A stretch of DNA of 64,000 nt from Chrysogorgia sp. JL179-B06 (taxonomy: Eukaryota > Cnidaria > Anthozoa > Scleralcyonacea > Chrysogorgiidae), in assembly GCA_035772405.1 (NCBI GenBank), contig JAYKKM010000218.1, positions 62,001 through 126,000 of the forward strand. Direction: 5' to 3'. The position numbers and the translations under genes were made by a program. The stretch's first letter is position 1; every line of letters begins with the position of its first letter. Positions 46,230 to 57,950 of the stretch are shown here, piece after piece. The notes under the pieces were generated by a model. That model had not been told where the DNA came from, made no database searches, and saw only the letters and a list, made by a program, of their open reading frames with translations.

Positions 46230-49200
46230 ATTACAGTCAACGTCGCAGACGAGATGGTCCCAATGGTCCTTGACTCGGGGGTTCGTCTATATCACTCATC
46301 GACTCTGGCTACTACAAGGTGCTGAAAGAGGGGAATGTTATCATAGAGGAAAAAGAATGCGAAAGACTCTCCCTTCGAACAGAAAACGGAGGAACGATAG
46401 TGGTTGGGAACGAAGTGCTCGTTCCTATGATGGTTACACCTGACTGCTCAATCAACATTTCCTTTCGCATCGCCCAAAATCTTTCAACAAGGCTGTTAGT
46501 TGGCGTCGCTACCTTGACTCAATGGAAACGATCCTGAAGTTTTCCCAACGAACTGTTTATTTTGGTGCCTTAAATATCGAAGTCCAACAGCCTTTATTGT
46601 CTTCGCCTCGCCCAAAAGCTCACCCTGCCTCCACGTTCCACCAGCTTTGTAGATATAGACGTCGACGCCCCACCAGAAAAGATGGTACAAGGTTTGATCT
46701 CGTGTGAAAATGTTCCAGACCTCCATCCGACATTCCACGTATCATCATGCATTGCAAATTTAGCCGAATTGCTAGATCATTCAACCCCTGTTATAGTTAT
46801 TAACACATCCGACGAATACCTTACCTTGCCAGAAAACAGCAAAATTGCAAGTTTCGAAGGGTTGCCATCCGATTTCACCGAAATCTTCGATTTTGCAAGG
46901 ATGTCCTTGGATGACCCTAATATCGCATCACCTCCTATTCTTCACGTAGATGAACCTGTGAATAATGTGGAACAGCCCCGAAAACCCGACGGCGAGGTTA
47001 AGCATCCTTCTCCAACTTCCGGAGTTCCTTTAGAAAACAGCGTCATCCAAGGGGACCTGAAAATTGATGAAAATGCGTATTTATCTAAGTCGCAAAAGAA
47101 AGAACTCGAAGCCCTTGTTCTTGAGTACGCAGACCTATTTCGACCACCTACAGCGCCACTGAAACAGACGGACTGCGTCGTCCATCCAGTACACTCTGTC
47201 CCCTACAGAGTCAGTCCTAAAGAAAAAGCTATCATCGAAGAGCAAATCAACGCAATGCTAAAGGATAACATCATCGGCCCCTCAGAAAGCCCATGGGCAT
47301 CGCCAGTAATTTTGGTCGCCAAGAAAGATAAATCATCGTTTTTGCGTGGACTATCGCCGCCTTAACAAGATCACCAAACGTGATGTGTACCCGTTGCCGC
47401 GAATCGACGATGCACTAGATGCCTTGGGCTCAGCAAATTTTCTTTCCGTAATCGATCTAGATACTGGCAAATTCCTATGGCCTCCGAGGATAAAGAGAAG
47501 ACGGCATTTATTACGTACGCCGGTCTTTATGAGTTCAACGTCATGCCATTTGGTCTTTCCAATGCTCCGGCAACATTCCAGCGCTTCATCGACGCCGTGT
47601 TCGCTGGCCTCAAGTGGCGAGTATGTCTTCCCTACATAGATGACAATATTATCTTTTCGGCCACTTGGAAGGAGCATCTCTTGCATCTCCGGCAAGTCTT
47701 CGAACGCCTTCGTCTAGCGCGGTTAACACTACAACCACGGAAATGCAAATTAGCATGTCAGAAGGTCACGTTTGTCGGACATCAAGTCTCCGCTGGTGGT
47801 AAATATCCCCGGATCCTGCCAAAATCGAAAGCGTGGTGAATTTTCCAACTCCAAAGTCAGTCAAAGATCTCCGATCCTTCCTAGGACTCACCTCTTATTA
47901 TCGCCGTTTTGTTAAGGGTTATGCAACCCTTACATACCTCCTACGTCACCTTCTCCAGAAAAACGAACAGTTTATTTGGACTGATGAAATGCATCGGTGC
48001 TTTGTGGAGCTGAAGTCACGCCTTACGTCTGCACCAGTAATGGCCACCCCCCATTTCGAATTACCATTCCTTCTGCAAACCGATGCATCACACAAAGGAT
48101 TGGGAGCCGTTCTTGCACAAACGTCTGATACAGGAGAGCAAGTTGTTGCCTATCTGAGTCGTTCTTTAACAAGTGCTGAGCAAAAATGGGACGTTCGAGA
48201 ACTCGAAGCCCTAGCCATTGTGTGGGCTTGTGAACAGCTTCGCCCCTACCTCGTCGTTTCACGGTCCAGACCGATCACGAAAGCCTCAAATGGATGATGA
48301 ACGCAAAGCCTTCCCATGGTCGACTTGCAAGATGGGCATTACGACTAAGCAAATTCGACTTCGACGTCCAACACCGACCAGGAAAACTCAACTCAAACGC
48401 CGACGCCTTGTCACGACAACCCACTGACAACAGCGCCAACGATGCGGCAGTTTTCATAATGGAGTTATGCACACCACCTCTCGGTGATTGCTGTAATATT
48501 TCCTTGCAAAGTCCTTCTCTTCAAGAGGTTGCTCCGATCATTGAATTTATCGAGTCACCGAATTCTACCGAGCTCCCTCGAAATCGACGACAATCTCTAC
48601 GCAAAACGTCAGGTTTTTTCGCAATCGAGGACGGGGTGCTATACCACTACGATACGTTGAGTCTACCAGAGAAGCTACGCCAAATAGTCGTTCCTGATTC
48701 CCACAAGAAGCTTCTGTACGCCTTCCACAATGCCCCTCTAGCAGCACATCTCGGCCGGACGAAGACGTACGAACGCCTACGACGACGTTTCTATTGGCAT
48801 GGTATGTATAACGATGTAAAACGCTGGATCAAGACCTGCCTCGATTGTCGCAAAGCTAAACAGACTCTTCGGACGCGAGCTGGTCTACTCACTCCCCAGT
48901 TGTACCAGCAACCTTTCGATTCCGTCGGTATCGATTTGCTGGGGCCTTTTCCGAAAAGCAAGCAAGGAAACCTCTACGTCCTTACAATCGTTGATGGATT
49001 TACCACTGGCCAGAATTCGTCGCCCTACCCAATTCAACAGCAAGAACCATCCGCCATGGTTGCCCACGTCAGAGGCGTGCAATTCCTTGCAAACTTAATG
49101 AAGGACGTATGTCAATTGCTAGAAGTTCACCAAGTTTATACCAGTGGATATCACCCACAAACCAATGGTCAGACCGAACGTATTCACCGATTCATCAATG

Positions 49201-49637
49201 CGACGTTAAAGATCTTTGTCAACAAATTTCAGCAGCATTGGGACACATATTTGCCCATTTGTGCTTTTGCATATCGCAGCAGCCCTATCGAGGGAACCGA
49301 TTACAGCCCGTTCTATCTACTTCACGGCCGTGAACCCAAACTACCTGAAGACGTCATTTTTGGTAGTGCAGCCACGTTACCTCAAGATCGCGATGGCTAC
49401 GCGAAGGAGTTGTCTAATCGAATCCAAAGCACATTTGAAAACCTGAGAGCGGCTCAACGAGAAACCCGTCGAACACAACAGGAACTATATGACGCTACCC
49501 ACGTACCCGTTACTTTTGACGTCGGCGAGCAAGTATTGCTTTACAAACCAACACGAGAAGTGGGTCTCGCGACCAAAATCCTCAAGCAGTGGCACGGTCC
49601 TTTTAAAATCGTTGCGAAAATCCGAGACGAACTGTAG
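46190..49637 (+). pseudogene. Gypsy pol: protease, RT, RNase H, integrase; frameshifted
   Basis: Protease: LDSG at 46272-46280. RT from about 47130: WASPVILVAKKD, VDYRRLN, NVMPFGLSNAPATFQRF and YIDD at 47633-47644. RNase H: FLLQTDASHKGLGAVLAQ, about 48070-48240. Integrase: H..H..CxxC zinc region about 48720-48850, GIDLLGPF with the first Asp near 48930, NGQTERIH with the Glu near 49165. Between DGFT (about 49000) and RGVQF the segment with the second catalytic Asp is deleted. Frames change at about 47340, 47480, 47830 and 48290. The frame ends by fusion to the LTR at 49637. Confidence 0.85.
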
Positions 49638-49743
49638 AGTTGGAGTTAGTGAGACCATGGATAGACGATTGTATATTTGGACTGTGATTTGTTTAATAAA
49701 AGACGTTACGAACCCAACCTGTAACACTCAAATCCCTGTTACA
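49636..49743 (+). repeat. Gypsy 3' LTR remnant
   Basis: It is identical to 44675-44782 except for one base (accGtgg versus accAtgg). The 5' 119 bp are missing. The deletion junction creates a TAG that ends the integrase frame. Confidence 0.9.
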
Positions 49744-49754
49744 ATATCACGTAA

Positions 49755-50338
49755 TTCCAGAAGCCAATGTTCTTCAGTGTTCAACCCACAACAGTGCTAC
49801 GTTCATTGGGTGGCTTCTCAAGTTTTAAATTGAAGCAAACAGCTTTGTGATCAGATATTGGTTGTTCCAAAACAAACATTATCCACACCTAAAGCATCAG
49901 AATTAGTTCTCGTAATTATTATAGGATCCAAAGTATGACCACATCTATGTGTAGGTAACTCTACATGCTGTTTTAAATCAAATAACTCAAACGTGCAGCA
50001 TCGTTATTAGCTGCATCATCGACATGAAAATTAAAATCACCTAAGATTATTAGCTCTTCAGGGCATACAACAGCTTCCTCCAATAAACTTGAAAATTCTT
50101 TAAAAAAAGTCAAGTGATAGTCCTGAGGCTGGCGGTGATAGAGACAATTACTCTAACAGTCTTGATGTTAAGAAATGTAGCATCAAGGTATTCAAACGAT
50201 CGAAAAGAATGCTCACAGGCTCTCAATCTGAGGCCAATATTACTCCATAAATATTACTCCCAAGACCAATATTTCTCCCAGAAATATAATTTATCTGTAA
50301 CCATTCTTCTTCCTCAGACAATGAGCCAAATTATCATT
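49755..50338 (-). pseudogene. CR1-like LINE endonuclease (APE) fragment
   Basis: The minus strand, in two phases, gives SFEYLDATFLNIKTVRV, then ELIILGDFNFHVDDAANND (about 50005-50065), then QHVELPTHRCGHTLDPIIIT. These are the GDFN and (T)H..GHTLD motifs of apurinic-like endonucleases of CR1/L2 LINEs. The RT start follows only beyond the gypsy insertion at 44430-44555, and the normal linker is missing. Confidence 0.65.
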
Positions 50339-50344
50339 TGACTA

Positions 50345-51350
50345 GTCTCGACTAGTCAAAGAACCACATAGTCACTATGTCAACGATATTATTGCTAATA
50401 GCTTGATGGACAATCCTAATAAATTCTGGTCATATATTCGAACCAGCAAATCAAACAATATTGGTATACCTCTACTGAGAACAGGTGATGAGCTACATAT
50501 CTCTGATGAAGCTAAGGAAGGTGGAAGCCCTCAGTTCCCAATTCTACTCTACTTTTACCCAAGAAGATGAGTCCCTACCAAGCAAAACTCAATCCCCATA
50601 TGGCCCTATATTAGATTTGACCTTTAATGCCAATGGGTGGAAGAACAACTGTCCAGCCTAAACATTAAGAAAGCGTGTGGCCCTGATGATTCCTGCAAAG
50701 TGTTAAAGGCAGTTGCCCTGAGTATATTAACTTGGCTTTGCTTTATTTTCCAACAATCGTGACACTGCAGCTTTACCATCAGATTGGAATAAGGCCCTGA
50801 TAACTGCTATTTTTAAGAAAGAAACAAGCTGAACCTAGCAAATTATAGTCCAATTTCTCTGACTTGCCTTTGTGCTGTAAGACCATGGAATGTATTATTC
50901 TCAGCCATATGGCAAAACAATTTTCTTTTTTAATTTATTAATTAATCAACAGCATAGCTTTAGAAAGTATTTTTCTTGCGATAGAAAATAACTGTAATAG
51001 ATTCATGGGCCAAGAATATAAACCAACAGAAACAAACTGATGTTATACTCCTCGATTTTAGTAAGGCATTTGACTTGGTGCCCCATAAACAACAGGAAAT
51101 CAAGCGAGATTACCATGGAATAAGAGGAAAACGTCAAATTGGATTTAAGCTTTCTTGACCATCGTATCCAAGTTTCTGTTGATGGTTCTCATTCCGATCC
51201 TCAACCTGTAATTTCAGGTGTACCACAGGGGTCTGTCCTTGGTCCTGTTATTTCTTATTATATATAAATGATATAATTGACAATATTCAATCCAAGATGT
51301 GCTTATTTGCTGATGATAGCATTATTTACAGATAAATTAATGACAACAGT
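50345..51350 (+). pseudogene. LINE reverse transcriptase fragment (CR1/jockey-like)
   Basis: Plus-strand frames give NPNKFWSYIRTSKSNNIGIP, LNIKKACGPDD, LANYSPISLTCLCAV (R of NYRPIS changed), ILLDFSKAFDLVPHK (about 51042-51085) and CLFADDSIIYR (about 51298-51335). This is RT motifs 1 to 5 in order, including the FADD catalytic pair. Numerous stops and phase changes. It lies head to head with the minus-strand LINE endonuclease at 49755-50338. 51351-51575 shows nothing more. Confidence 0.7.
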
Positions 51351-51575
51351 GACCAGCTGGGCTAAAATGCGTGTCGCAGGTGGTGGCAAGTCGCAGGTTA
51401 CGAACAGGAAAAATAGAAAATGTCCTTTTTAACAATACATCTTTGTAGGAAAAAACATTCGAATCTGATATTACAGACCTTAAACGTATTATTCAAAACT
51501 TTTGCATTATGATGTAAATGACAGCAATTTTTTTTTTTGGGTTAATTTCTGAAGTATTAAACCTACACTTTTCAA

Positions 51576-53370
51576 CTATTGGCAAAAAATTGGCTGACCA
51601 ACTAAGACAATACGCAGTTTGGTACTCTCGGCTGCTTCATGCACAACTGCTTTATGTGGAATATAGAACTCTTGTCCCTGGACAGTACTTGGGATTTTCT
51701 CGACCACTCCTTCGGCCAGTTGTTCTTGAATGATGTCATCATAATCTTTGATCCTTTCTGTTTTCTTTAAGTTGCGCACCAAATTCTCGAGCCTTCGTAA
51801 ACTACCTGCTTTATTGGTTGGGAGAGGAAGATGGTTCCCTTTCCAAGGGAGCCTGGTTTCATACCAGCCTTCTGGACTCCTGCGTAGCTGCTCCTTAAAT
51901 TCGGTATACACTGCTTCTTGGTCACCTGTTGGAGAGTCGGCTAGTCCTAACACGTCCATTTTGCAGAGATCTTCGTAATCCGCGGATGAAGTCTGTGTCA
52001 GAAACATGGGTGATAGATCGACTTCTTTCCCAGGAGACATGACCGCCCATCCAAATTTGGTTAATTCTGCGACTGGCTGCCCTGGTGATCCTACTCTTTG
52101 TCCGCTGCTTGTTTTTATTTTGGCATATTCACCGGTTCCCAAAATCAGATGAACAGGCAGTTGTTCTTTGTCGTCCTTGTCTTCCATATCCACTCCTTTC
52201 AGGTGGGAATACTTGGCAAGAAGTTTCTCGTATCGTGGGTTTTCCAATGTCAGCAACTGGTGTTTCTCGACCTTGGTGACGTCTGCTTCCAATTCAAATT
52301 TCTTGTTTGTTGCTTGTATCTTCACGCGAAACACGTCCATTTTCCTTGTTGCCACACTTAACAACATTTCGACTTGTCGCATTCGCGAGTGGCTTGGGCG
52401 TGCTCCAATACGATCAAGCAAAGCTGCCGAAGCATATGAGCTACCAGCTCCCGTGTCGAGTAGGGCACGACACTTCACCCCTTCCACTTCGACGATGACC
52501 ACAGGGTAGACCACCATTCCGTCGCCAATGTGTGTTGCTGTTAACATGTTATCACGCACCTGGTCACATATGGATGTATGGTGTCTCCTCTCAGAGTTTT
52601 GACAGGTCGTTCGACTTTTGCAATCGGCAGCCCTGTGTTTCGCTCCAGTGCAATTGAAGCAAAGACGTTTTTCTCCAAGTATCTTCTTTCTTTCACTCAC
52701 TGTATTAGCTTTGCTGCAGTCTTTCGACTTGTGACCAGAATCTTCGCAATAGACGCAACTTCTCACTCGTACGTCTCCCTGCTGTGTTTGGAATGTTCCT
52801 TCACGTGGCCAAGCCGACTTTCCATGGCGACGAGGATCTCGGGTTTCATCATTCTTGTTATGGCTCTTAACAACAATGGGATTTCTCTCCGTCCATTTTC
52901 TTAAGGCATCTACCAGCTTAGGAAAATCCCATTCATGCCAGGAATCATCCGTTCTCACAAGGTCGCTTCTTATTCCTTCCAATTTGTCTAGGGTCATGCG
53001 AACATATCCATTGATCTCCTTCAATTTCCCCAGAGATTCCAATGACTGTACGTTGTAAACCAGCTTTTCGTAAAAGTCGTGCACTTTGGTAGGCTGTGTT
53101 CCGCTGATGTTTGGGAGTACCATAATGGCTTGGACGTAGGCATTTACTATTTCACTAGGTTTACCGTACTTGCTTTGGAGGATGGCTTTGGCGCGCTCAT
53201 AACCTTCAGTAGAATAAGGCAACCCATCAATACATGATTTTACCTTCGGTTCGATGAGCTCTTTGAGGTACGAAAACTTTGTTGTAGATACCACATCAGA
53301 ACTATCGACATCTGCATTGAACTGGCTCCAAAAACGAAGCCAGTCTTGGTACTCTCCGTTGAACTTGGTT
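51576..53370 (-). pseudogene. BEL/Pao gag-pol (DUF1759, zinc knuckles, A17 protease, RT start)
   Basis: About 600 open codons, continuing the gag at 57130. ITKFNGEYQDWLRFWSQF begins the DUF1759 gag; CVYCEDSGHKSKDC and CFNCTGAKHRAADC are CCHC knuckles (residues 213-226, 245-258 of the frame from 53393); ALLDTGAGSSYAS is the protease active site (D313). A DUF1758-like segment with FGWAVMSPG follows, then EFYIPHKAVVHEAAESTKLR, the first block of the BEL RT, after which the sequence stops making sense (51576-51610). No frameshift in 1.8 kb, so the element died by truncation and insertion rather than by long decay. Confidence 0.85.
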
Positions 53371-53966
53371 ATTAGGGACCTTAAGCAACGCAAGAATCTA
53401 CGACGCGGACGTCGACCGGAAGTAAAATGTTACATTTTGATTAGGTGTTGCCATTGGATACGGTCATCATATCCTGTCCGCTCGCCGTCCCCGACGTCAA
53501 TTTGTTTACTTTCGCGTTGTGGATAAAACGTCGTTTTAAAACCATCCTTTTGTGTACAAAAACAGTTTCCTGTAAATTGCAATCAGCTCAAAGTTTTACA
53601 TAAAGGCATATTCTGAATACATTTAGTGTTTTTTGTTGAAAATAACAGCGATATTGTGTCAATAAAAATAATTTTGCGCGACTTGTACTTTTCGTCAAAT
53701 CACTTGAAGATGAATCTTGATTCTGCAACAGACAAAAATCCAAAGTCGTGCAGGTATATCCCAATTACATGTTTCTAATATAACGATTTATTCTTTCTAT
53801 CTGTTTTTTATCTTTACATTTATTAAGTATATATGTTATACATTTATAATTTTCAATAATATCTGGTTTGTTTACATCATCAATGACAACATTGTGATAT
53901 AAAAATTACATAGCGATGGTTATATTATTGAAAATTTGGTTTAGTACTCTCAAAAAACAAGCCACC

Positions 53967-54827
53967 ATGGTCTGGACAGAAGCACATGATAAACTCCTTT
54001 GTCGAGAAATTATTGCTTCTGACCCATTTACCGAGACAAAGAAAGGAACTGTGCAACGAAGTGTAAAATGGGCAGAAATTGCTTCAACCTTGTCATCGAT
54101 AACCGAGCTTGATTTGCCATTTCGTGTAGACAAGAGAGCAGTGCGCGACAGGTACAACCTTCTGGCTGAGCGGTTCACAAGAAAAACCAAGTTGGAACTT
54201 TTAGCTAGTGGAATTGAAACCAATATGTCGGAAGTCGAGCAGGCTTTGGAGCTAATTGTTGAAAAAGAAGCGTCGGAAGAGCTGCAAAGAGGGCAAAATG
54301 AAGTGAAGAAAACCACAGATAGAGCAGAGCCTGTGGAAGTCAGGAGAAAGGCGATGGAATCCTTAGGTACTTGATAATGTTGATTTTTAATATTAATAAT
54401 AACATTTAAACAGGGGGCCCATGTCACCGAAGTGTTTTTCAATTGCAGCGGCAATTAAGCTACAATTAAAATTGAGAATTATCAATTAATTGATCAATTT
54501 ATAGGTACCACTAAAAAGAGGAAATCAGAGGGAGGTGAGACTATAACTCCAAAGAAACGCAGGTCTGGTAGTGACACAATGGAGTTTCTTAAGAAGAAAC
54601 ACGAGATGAATGTCGAAGTAGCTAAGCAAAAAAATGAGCATAAAGAAAAGCAAATGGAAGCTGAGGCCAAAAGGCATTCAGATATGATGCAGATGTTCCA
54701 ACACCAGCAACAAATGCAAATGCAGCAGCTTCAGTCAATGCAACAACAACAACAGCAGCAGCAGCAATTTCAACAGGGGCAACTTGCGATGATGATGAAG
54801 TTGTTTGAGAAAATTTCAAATAAATAA
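53967..54827 (+). CDS. Harbinger SANT/Myb-like DNA-binding protein, 2 exons
   Basis: Start at 53967 in GCCACCATGG, a perfect Kozak context. Exon 1 runs 53967-54366, intron 54367-54504 (GT..AG), exon 2 54505-54827, together about 240 codons. Residues 1-75 form a trihelix/SANT-like domain (MVWTEAHDKLLCREI, W of WAEIA, DKRAVRDRYNLL). A basic stretch KKRKS/PKKRR follows, then a coiled coil (FLKKKHEMNVEVAKQKNEHK) and a Gln-rich C-terminus with nine consecutive Q. Harbinger Myb-like proteins are known to bind TIRs and import the transposase into the nucleus. No lesion is seen. Confidence 0.8.
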
Positions 54828-55539
54828 AACTGACTCAGCATTTATTTATAATTGTTATATATTTATATATATTTACAAATACATGTATATATTAAAAATA
54901 TATATTGTATTAATCATTATTATTTATTATAAAGAAATATCTTAATTATATTTTATATATGCTTTCACCAGTTCTAAATTATTCAAATATTTTTGCACAT
55001 ATGGTAAGATTATATTGTACCATATTTTTATAACAATTTAAATTGCATTTATATATATGAATATAATATTTACAAATAAATATGTATATATACATCAGAA
55101 ATTAAACAAAATGTTCTTATGACCAGCCTACAAGTATTGTAGTTAGCTTCCACATTATTTATATACAAGTCAACTCTCAATGGCACATATTTAAGTATTA
55201 CTGCATGATGCACAAACGCGCGACTACCTTTAATGTATTTGTATACTTCTGTAAGCCAGTTAACCACCTACCTGTATGGCAAGATGCCCATTGTGTTAGG
55301 TCAAAACAGAAGTATGTGAATACATTAAAACCAGTTTAAATACTCTAAAAAGTTGGTATACTGCCGAAATTGTGTATGGGAGGTCTAACGTTTTGAGCGA
55401 ATTAGCCCTAGCTGTTAAAAGCAGTTTAATACACATTGACCATTGATGATGGGTTAAGTAAAATCACACTGCAAAGGCATCATTTGACAATTGAGTAAGT
55501 TAACTGGGTACAATATATAATAGCATTTCTGTCCTGAAT

Positions 55540-56955
55540 TTAAGCAAAGTATTCTTGGATTGTTGGTGGCTCAATGTTAAAAAAATCAGAAGTTTGATTG
55601 TGGTAGAGGCACGTCATTGCATTACGTAAAATGGCACAGACTACATACATTTCACCAATTGAACTAAGGCCAATTTTTAAGTTTTTTTTTAAATCTAAAA
55701 ACTTAAAATAATTGATAATGTCACCAAATAGCCATTCGACAGATACGCGAACTGCACTCATTGATGCATTGAATTAGTGCATTTGTGGTGTAATAACCGC
55801 ATTTCTGAATGGTGCCTGGAGATTAATTCGCAGTGGATAGGCAGGGTCACCATATAGGCAAAGCGGACGACCTGTTGTTGAGACTGCATTCTGTTCCAGC
55901 TGGTTCAGGAGTCCTGAATTCATGAGCATACCTGCATCATGCATCTTTCCCTCTGCAAAAGTAAAAAGACTATAATTAAATACATACATATATGTATCTA
56001 CAACATTACATACTAGTGAAACACTGGTAAACAACAAGCTCATTTTCTTTCACCATTTGATCTTGAATTTTCACACTGCTTATGTTGCACTAGTCTGAAA
56101 CCCTTTTATTGCACACACTTACAACATTAATTTTATTAGAAAACATTTGAGTTGATAATTTAACCTCTACAACACATCTTTAAATTTGAGACAAACAAAT
56201 TTGAGACAAACAAATTTGGGACAAAATCTGTTAATTGACAGTTCATAATCTGTTAATTGACAGTTAATTGACAGTTAATAGGGCTAATATTAAAGTATGG
56301 AAGTCTTACCTACTGGGCCATACAATTGAGCAATCATTCCATTTGGTAAAGTGACTGATTGAAACTTCAGTGCATGAACCCTCTTATGGCCATTATATAC
56401 AATTCTTTGGGATTGTCCTGGGCGACAGATCGGTCGGACTGTGCCGTCAATAAACCCAAAACAATTGGTCAGAGCACCACCTTTACGATGAACGGCATCT
56501 GCATATTGCTGTAAAAAGACAGGGTTTAGAAGAGCAGCATTCCAGTCAGTTATACGATGGTGGTGATTGTCGTAGATCCAATACATAACAGAATTTGTGA
56601 TCATGCTTATCACTGGTACAGGTTTGCCAAACATTGGGATCAGATCGCTAAAGCGACGGAGGAGCATACACAAACCTTCGAGGCCATCACAAACACTTCT
56701 TTGTTTACAAATAAACACGTCTGAGATTCGTAGAGACTCTGCTAGCACATAGAGGTGATGTTTTTCAAAGCGGAACTCTGCCTTACACTCCACCGGATCC
56801 ATGTTGTCGAGGTCAAAGCTCTCGTAGTTTTCATGCGGAAATTCGGGGTTTTTTGAGCTGTTCAAATCGTATAATAAAACAAACTCGTCTTCATCTATAT
56901 CGCTATCGATGAAACTATCTAGGAGAGCGAGTTTTGTTTGTTTAAAGGATGCCAT
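55540..56955 (-). pseudogene. Harbinger transposase (DDE_Tnp_4), one nonsense codon
   Basis: Exon 1 is 56310-56955 (MASFKQTKL start; another Met lies farther upstream) and exon 2 is 55952 down to 55540, with intron 55953-56309 having GTAAGA and TTTTGCAG borders and joining in frame. Motifs: NCFGFIDGTVRPICRP (D170), EGKMHDAGML across the splice, LCLYGDPAYPL (D251), and, after a TAA at 55774-55776, SAVRVSVEWLFGD (E288). About 352 codons, normal for HARBI1-like proteins. The TAA lies 13 codons before the catalytic Glu, so this copy should be inactive unless read through; all else is intact. Confidence 0.85.
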
Positions 56956-57129
56956 AATCTTGAAAACGGAAAATTTGACCATTTGACGTGATTTGACGTA
57001 CGTTACGTTATATTTTAATTTGCTTAACGTAAATAAATGGCGTGACGGCTGTTTACCTCGCACCAGTCTCACGCGGTCATTTTTAGACGTCCGCGTCGTA
57101 GATTCTTGCGTTGCTTAAGGTCCCCATTA

Positions 57130-57721
57130 TAAGCTTTGGCAATCTCGCAGATTTCGCATTTCCGGTCTTCTGGTTGGTTGTTTCTTTCTTTGCGCCTTGA
57201 ATCTTGCACTCAAATTCAAGTTTTTGATTAAGCTGTTCGCGTTCAAATGCTAATTGATCCTCTCGCGCGCGAGCTGTTAGTGTTTTCTCCTTCTCATTTC
57301 GTTCGACTTGCTCCTCTAGTTCCATGTTGGACAATTTCTCAGCGAGCGAAGTCGACTTAAGATCAACCTGCGCATTTTGATCCTCGATTTGTCTGCCCCA
57401 CGCAATGATATTTTCTTCATCGTCTCCGTTCGTGAATTTCGCTTCTTCTACTTGCTGCTTTAATGATTCGACTGCTTTCACCATTGAATTCAAGGCTTCT
57501 CGATGGCGTTCTATAGCGAGTTTGTTGCCTTTCTTGACGATATCCTCTGTTTTGCCAAGCGTTAACTGTAGTAACTTGAGCTTTCCTGCCAGAGCATTAT
57601 TTAGTTGCTCCATTGTATAGCTATTAGCCGATGTTTTTGTTATTCTGTTTCTATCAGATCCCGTCGGAGGTGCCACCGTGTGGGAAATGTTGCCTGAAAG
57701 GCTCCGATTCAGTTTCCCCAC
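57130..57721 (-). pseudogene. BEL/Pao gag, N-terminal part
   Basis: The frame contains MEQLNNALAGKLKLLQLTLG (Met at 57613 is the likely start), a long coiled coil rich in E/K/Q (57200-57500), and ends KSARLPKLI at the Harbinger border. DUF1759-type BEL/Pao gag proteins have such a coiled coil before a RLPKL.I..F.G....W motif. The frame in this part has no lesion; continuation is at 53370. Confidence 0.75.
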
Positions 57722-57727
57722 GTCACG

Positions 57728-57949
57728 ATATGTTTCCTTCGCGCTTTTCTCGTCCTTCGCCGGTTCTCGTCTCGATAAAAATCACACTCTACTCAGTCGC
57801 ACTTAATCGTTGTTTATTCTCTCGCGTGTTCTCAACAAAGACAGTTTCTTATTACAATCTTTGCGCCACATTCAGAGTATGACGCACATCCCACTTGATT
57901 ATCAATCAGTACTTAATTAATTCTTAATATAAACGCATTATCTCCGACA
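57728..57949 (-). repeat. Putative BEL/Pao 5' LTR
   Basis: On the minus strand the region begins TGTCGGAGATAATGCG (57949), contains AATAAA near 57812 and leads into TGGGGAAACTGAATCGG, a possible primer site, before gag. Without a 3' LTR the limits are approximate. Confidence 0.4.
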
Positions 57950-57950
57950 G

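Larger units (their letters stand above)
44556..49743 (+). mobile_element. Ty3/gypsy LTR retrotransposon with half-deleted 3' LTR
   Basis: The 5' LTR (227 bp, 44556-44782) starts TGTAGACG and ends TGTTACA. A 108-bp 3' LTR remnant (49636-49743) matches the 5' LTR end with one mismatch. ATAT flanks both sides (44552-44555, 49744-49747). Gag and pol lie between in canonical order. A deletion has removed the C-terminus of integrase, the polypurine tract and the first 119 bp of the 3' LTR, fusing integrase to LTR sequence. The interior has many frameshifts despite the near-identical LTR parts. Confidence 0.9.
53375..57125. mobile_element. PIF/Harbinger element, nearly intact, inside BEL/Pao
   Basis: The terminal inverted repeats are 39 bp and identical (53375-53413 and 57086-57124; start GGGACCTTAAGCAACGC), plus one extra C on the right. 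ATTA stands at both borders (53371-53374, 57126-57129), compatible with the 3-bp TTA target of Harbinger. Two convergent spliced genes fill it: a SANT/Myb-like protein (plus) and a DDE transposase (minus). The only lesion noticed is one TAA codon in the transposase. 54830-55530 between the genes is AT-rich without features. Confidence 0.9.
51576..57950 (-). mobile_element. BEL/Pao LTR retrotransposon, 3'-truncated, split by Harbinger
   Basis: On the minus strand a 5' LTR-like region (start TGTCGGAGA at 57949, AATAAA signal near 57812), gag and the first part of pol are present. The RT is cut after KLRIV at about 51600 and no 3' LTR is visible. The element is interrupted in gag by the 3.75-kb Harbinger element at 53375-57125, with ATTA at both borders. 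Removing the insert rejoins a continuous gag reading frame (KSARLPKLI to ITKFNGEYQDW). The exact inner LTR border is not determined. Confidence 0.8.

Noticed and set aside
54622..54819. Ala/Val-rich minus frame
   Set aside because: Antisense of the Gln-rich tail of the Harbinger SANT-like protein.
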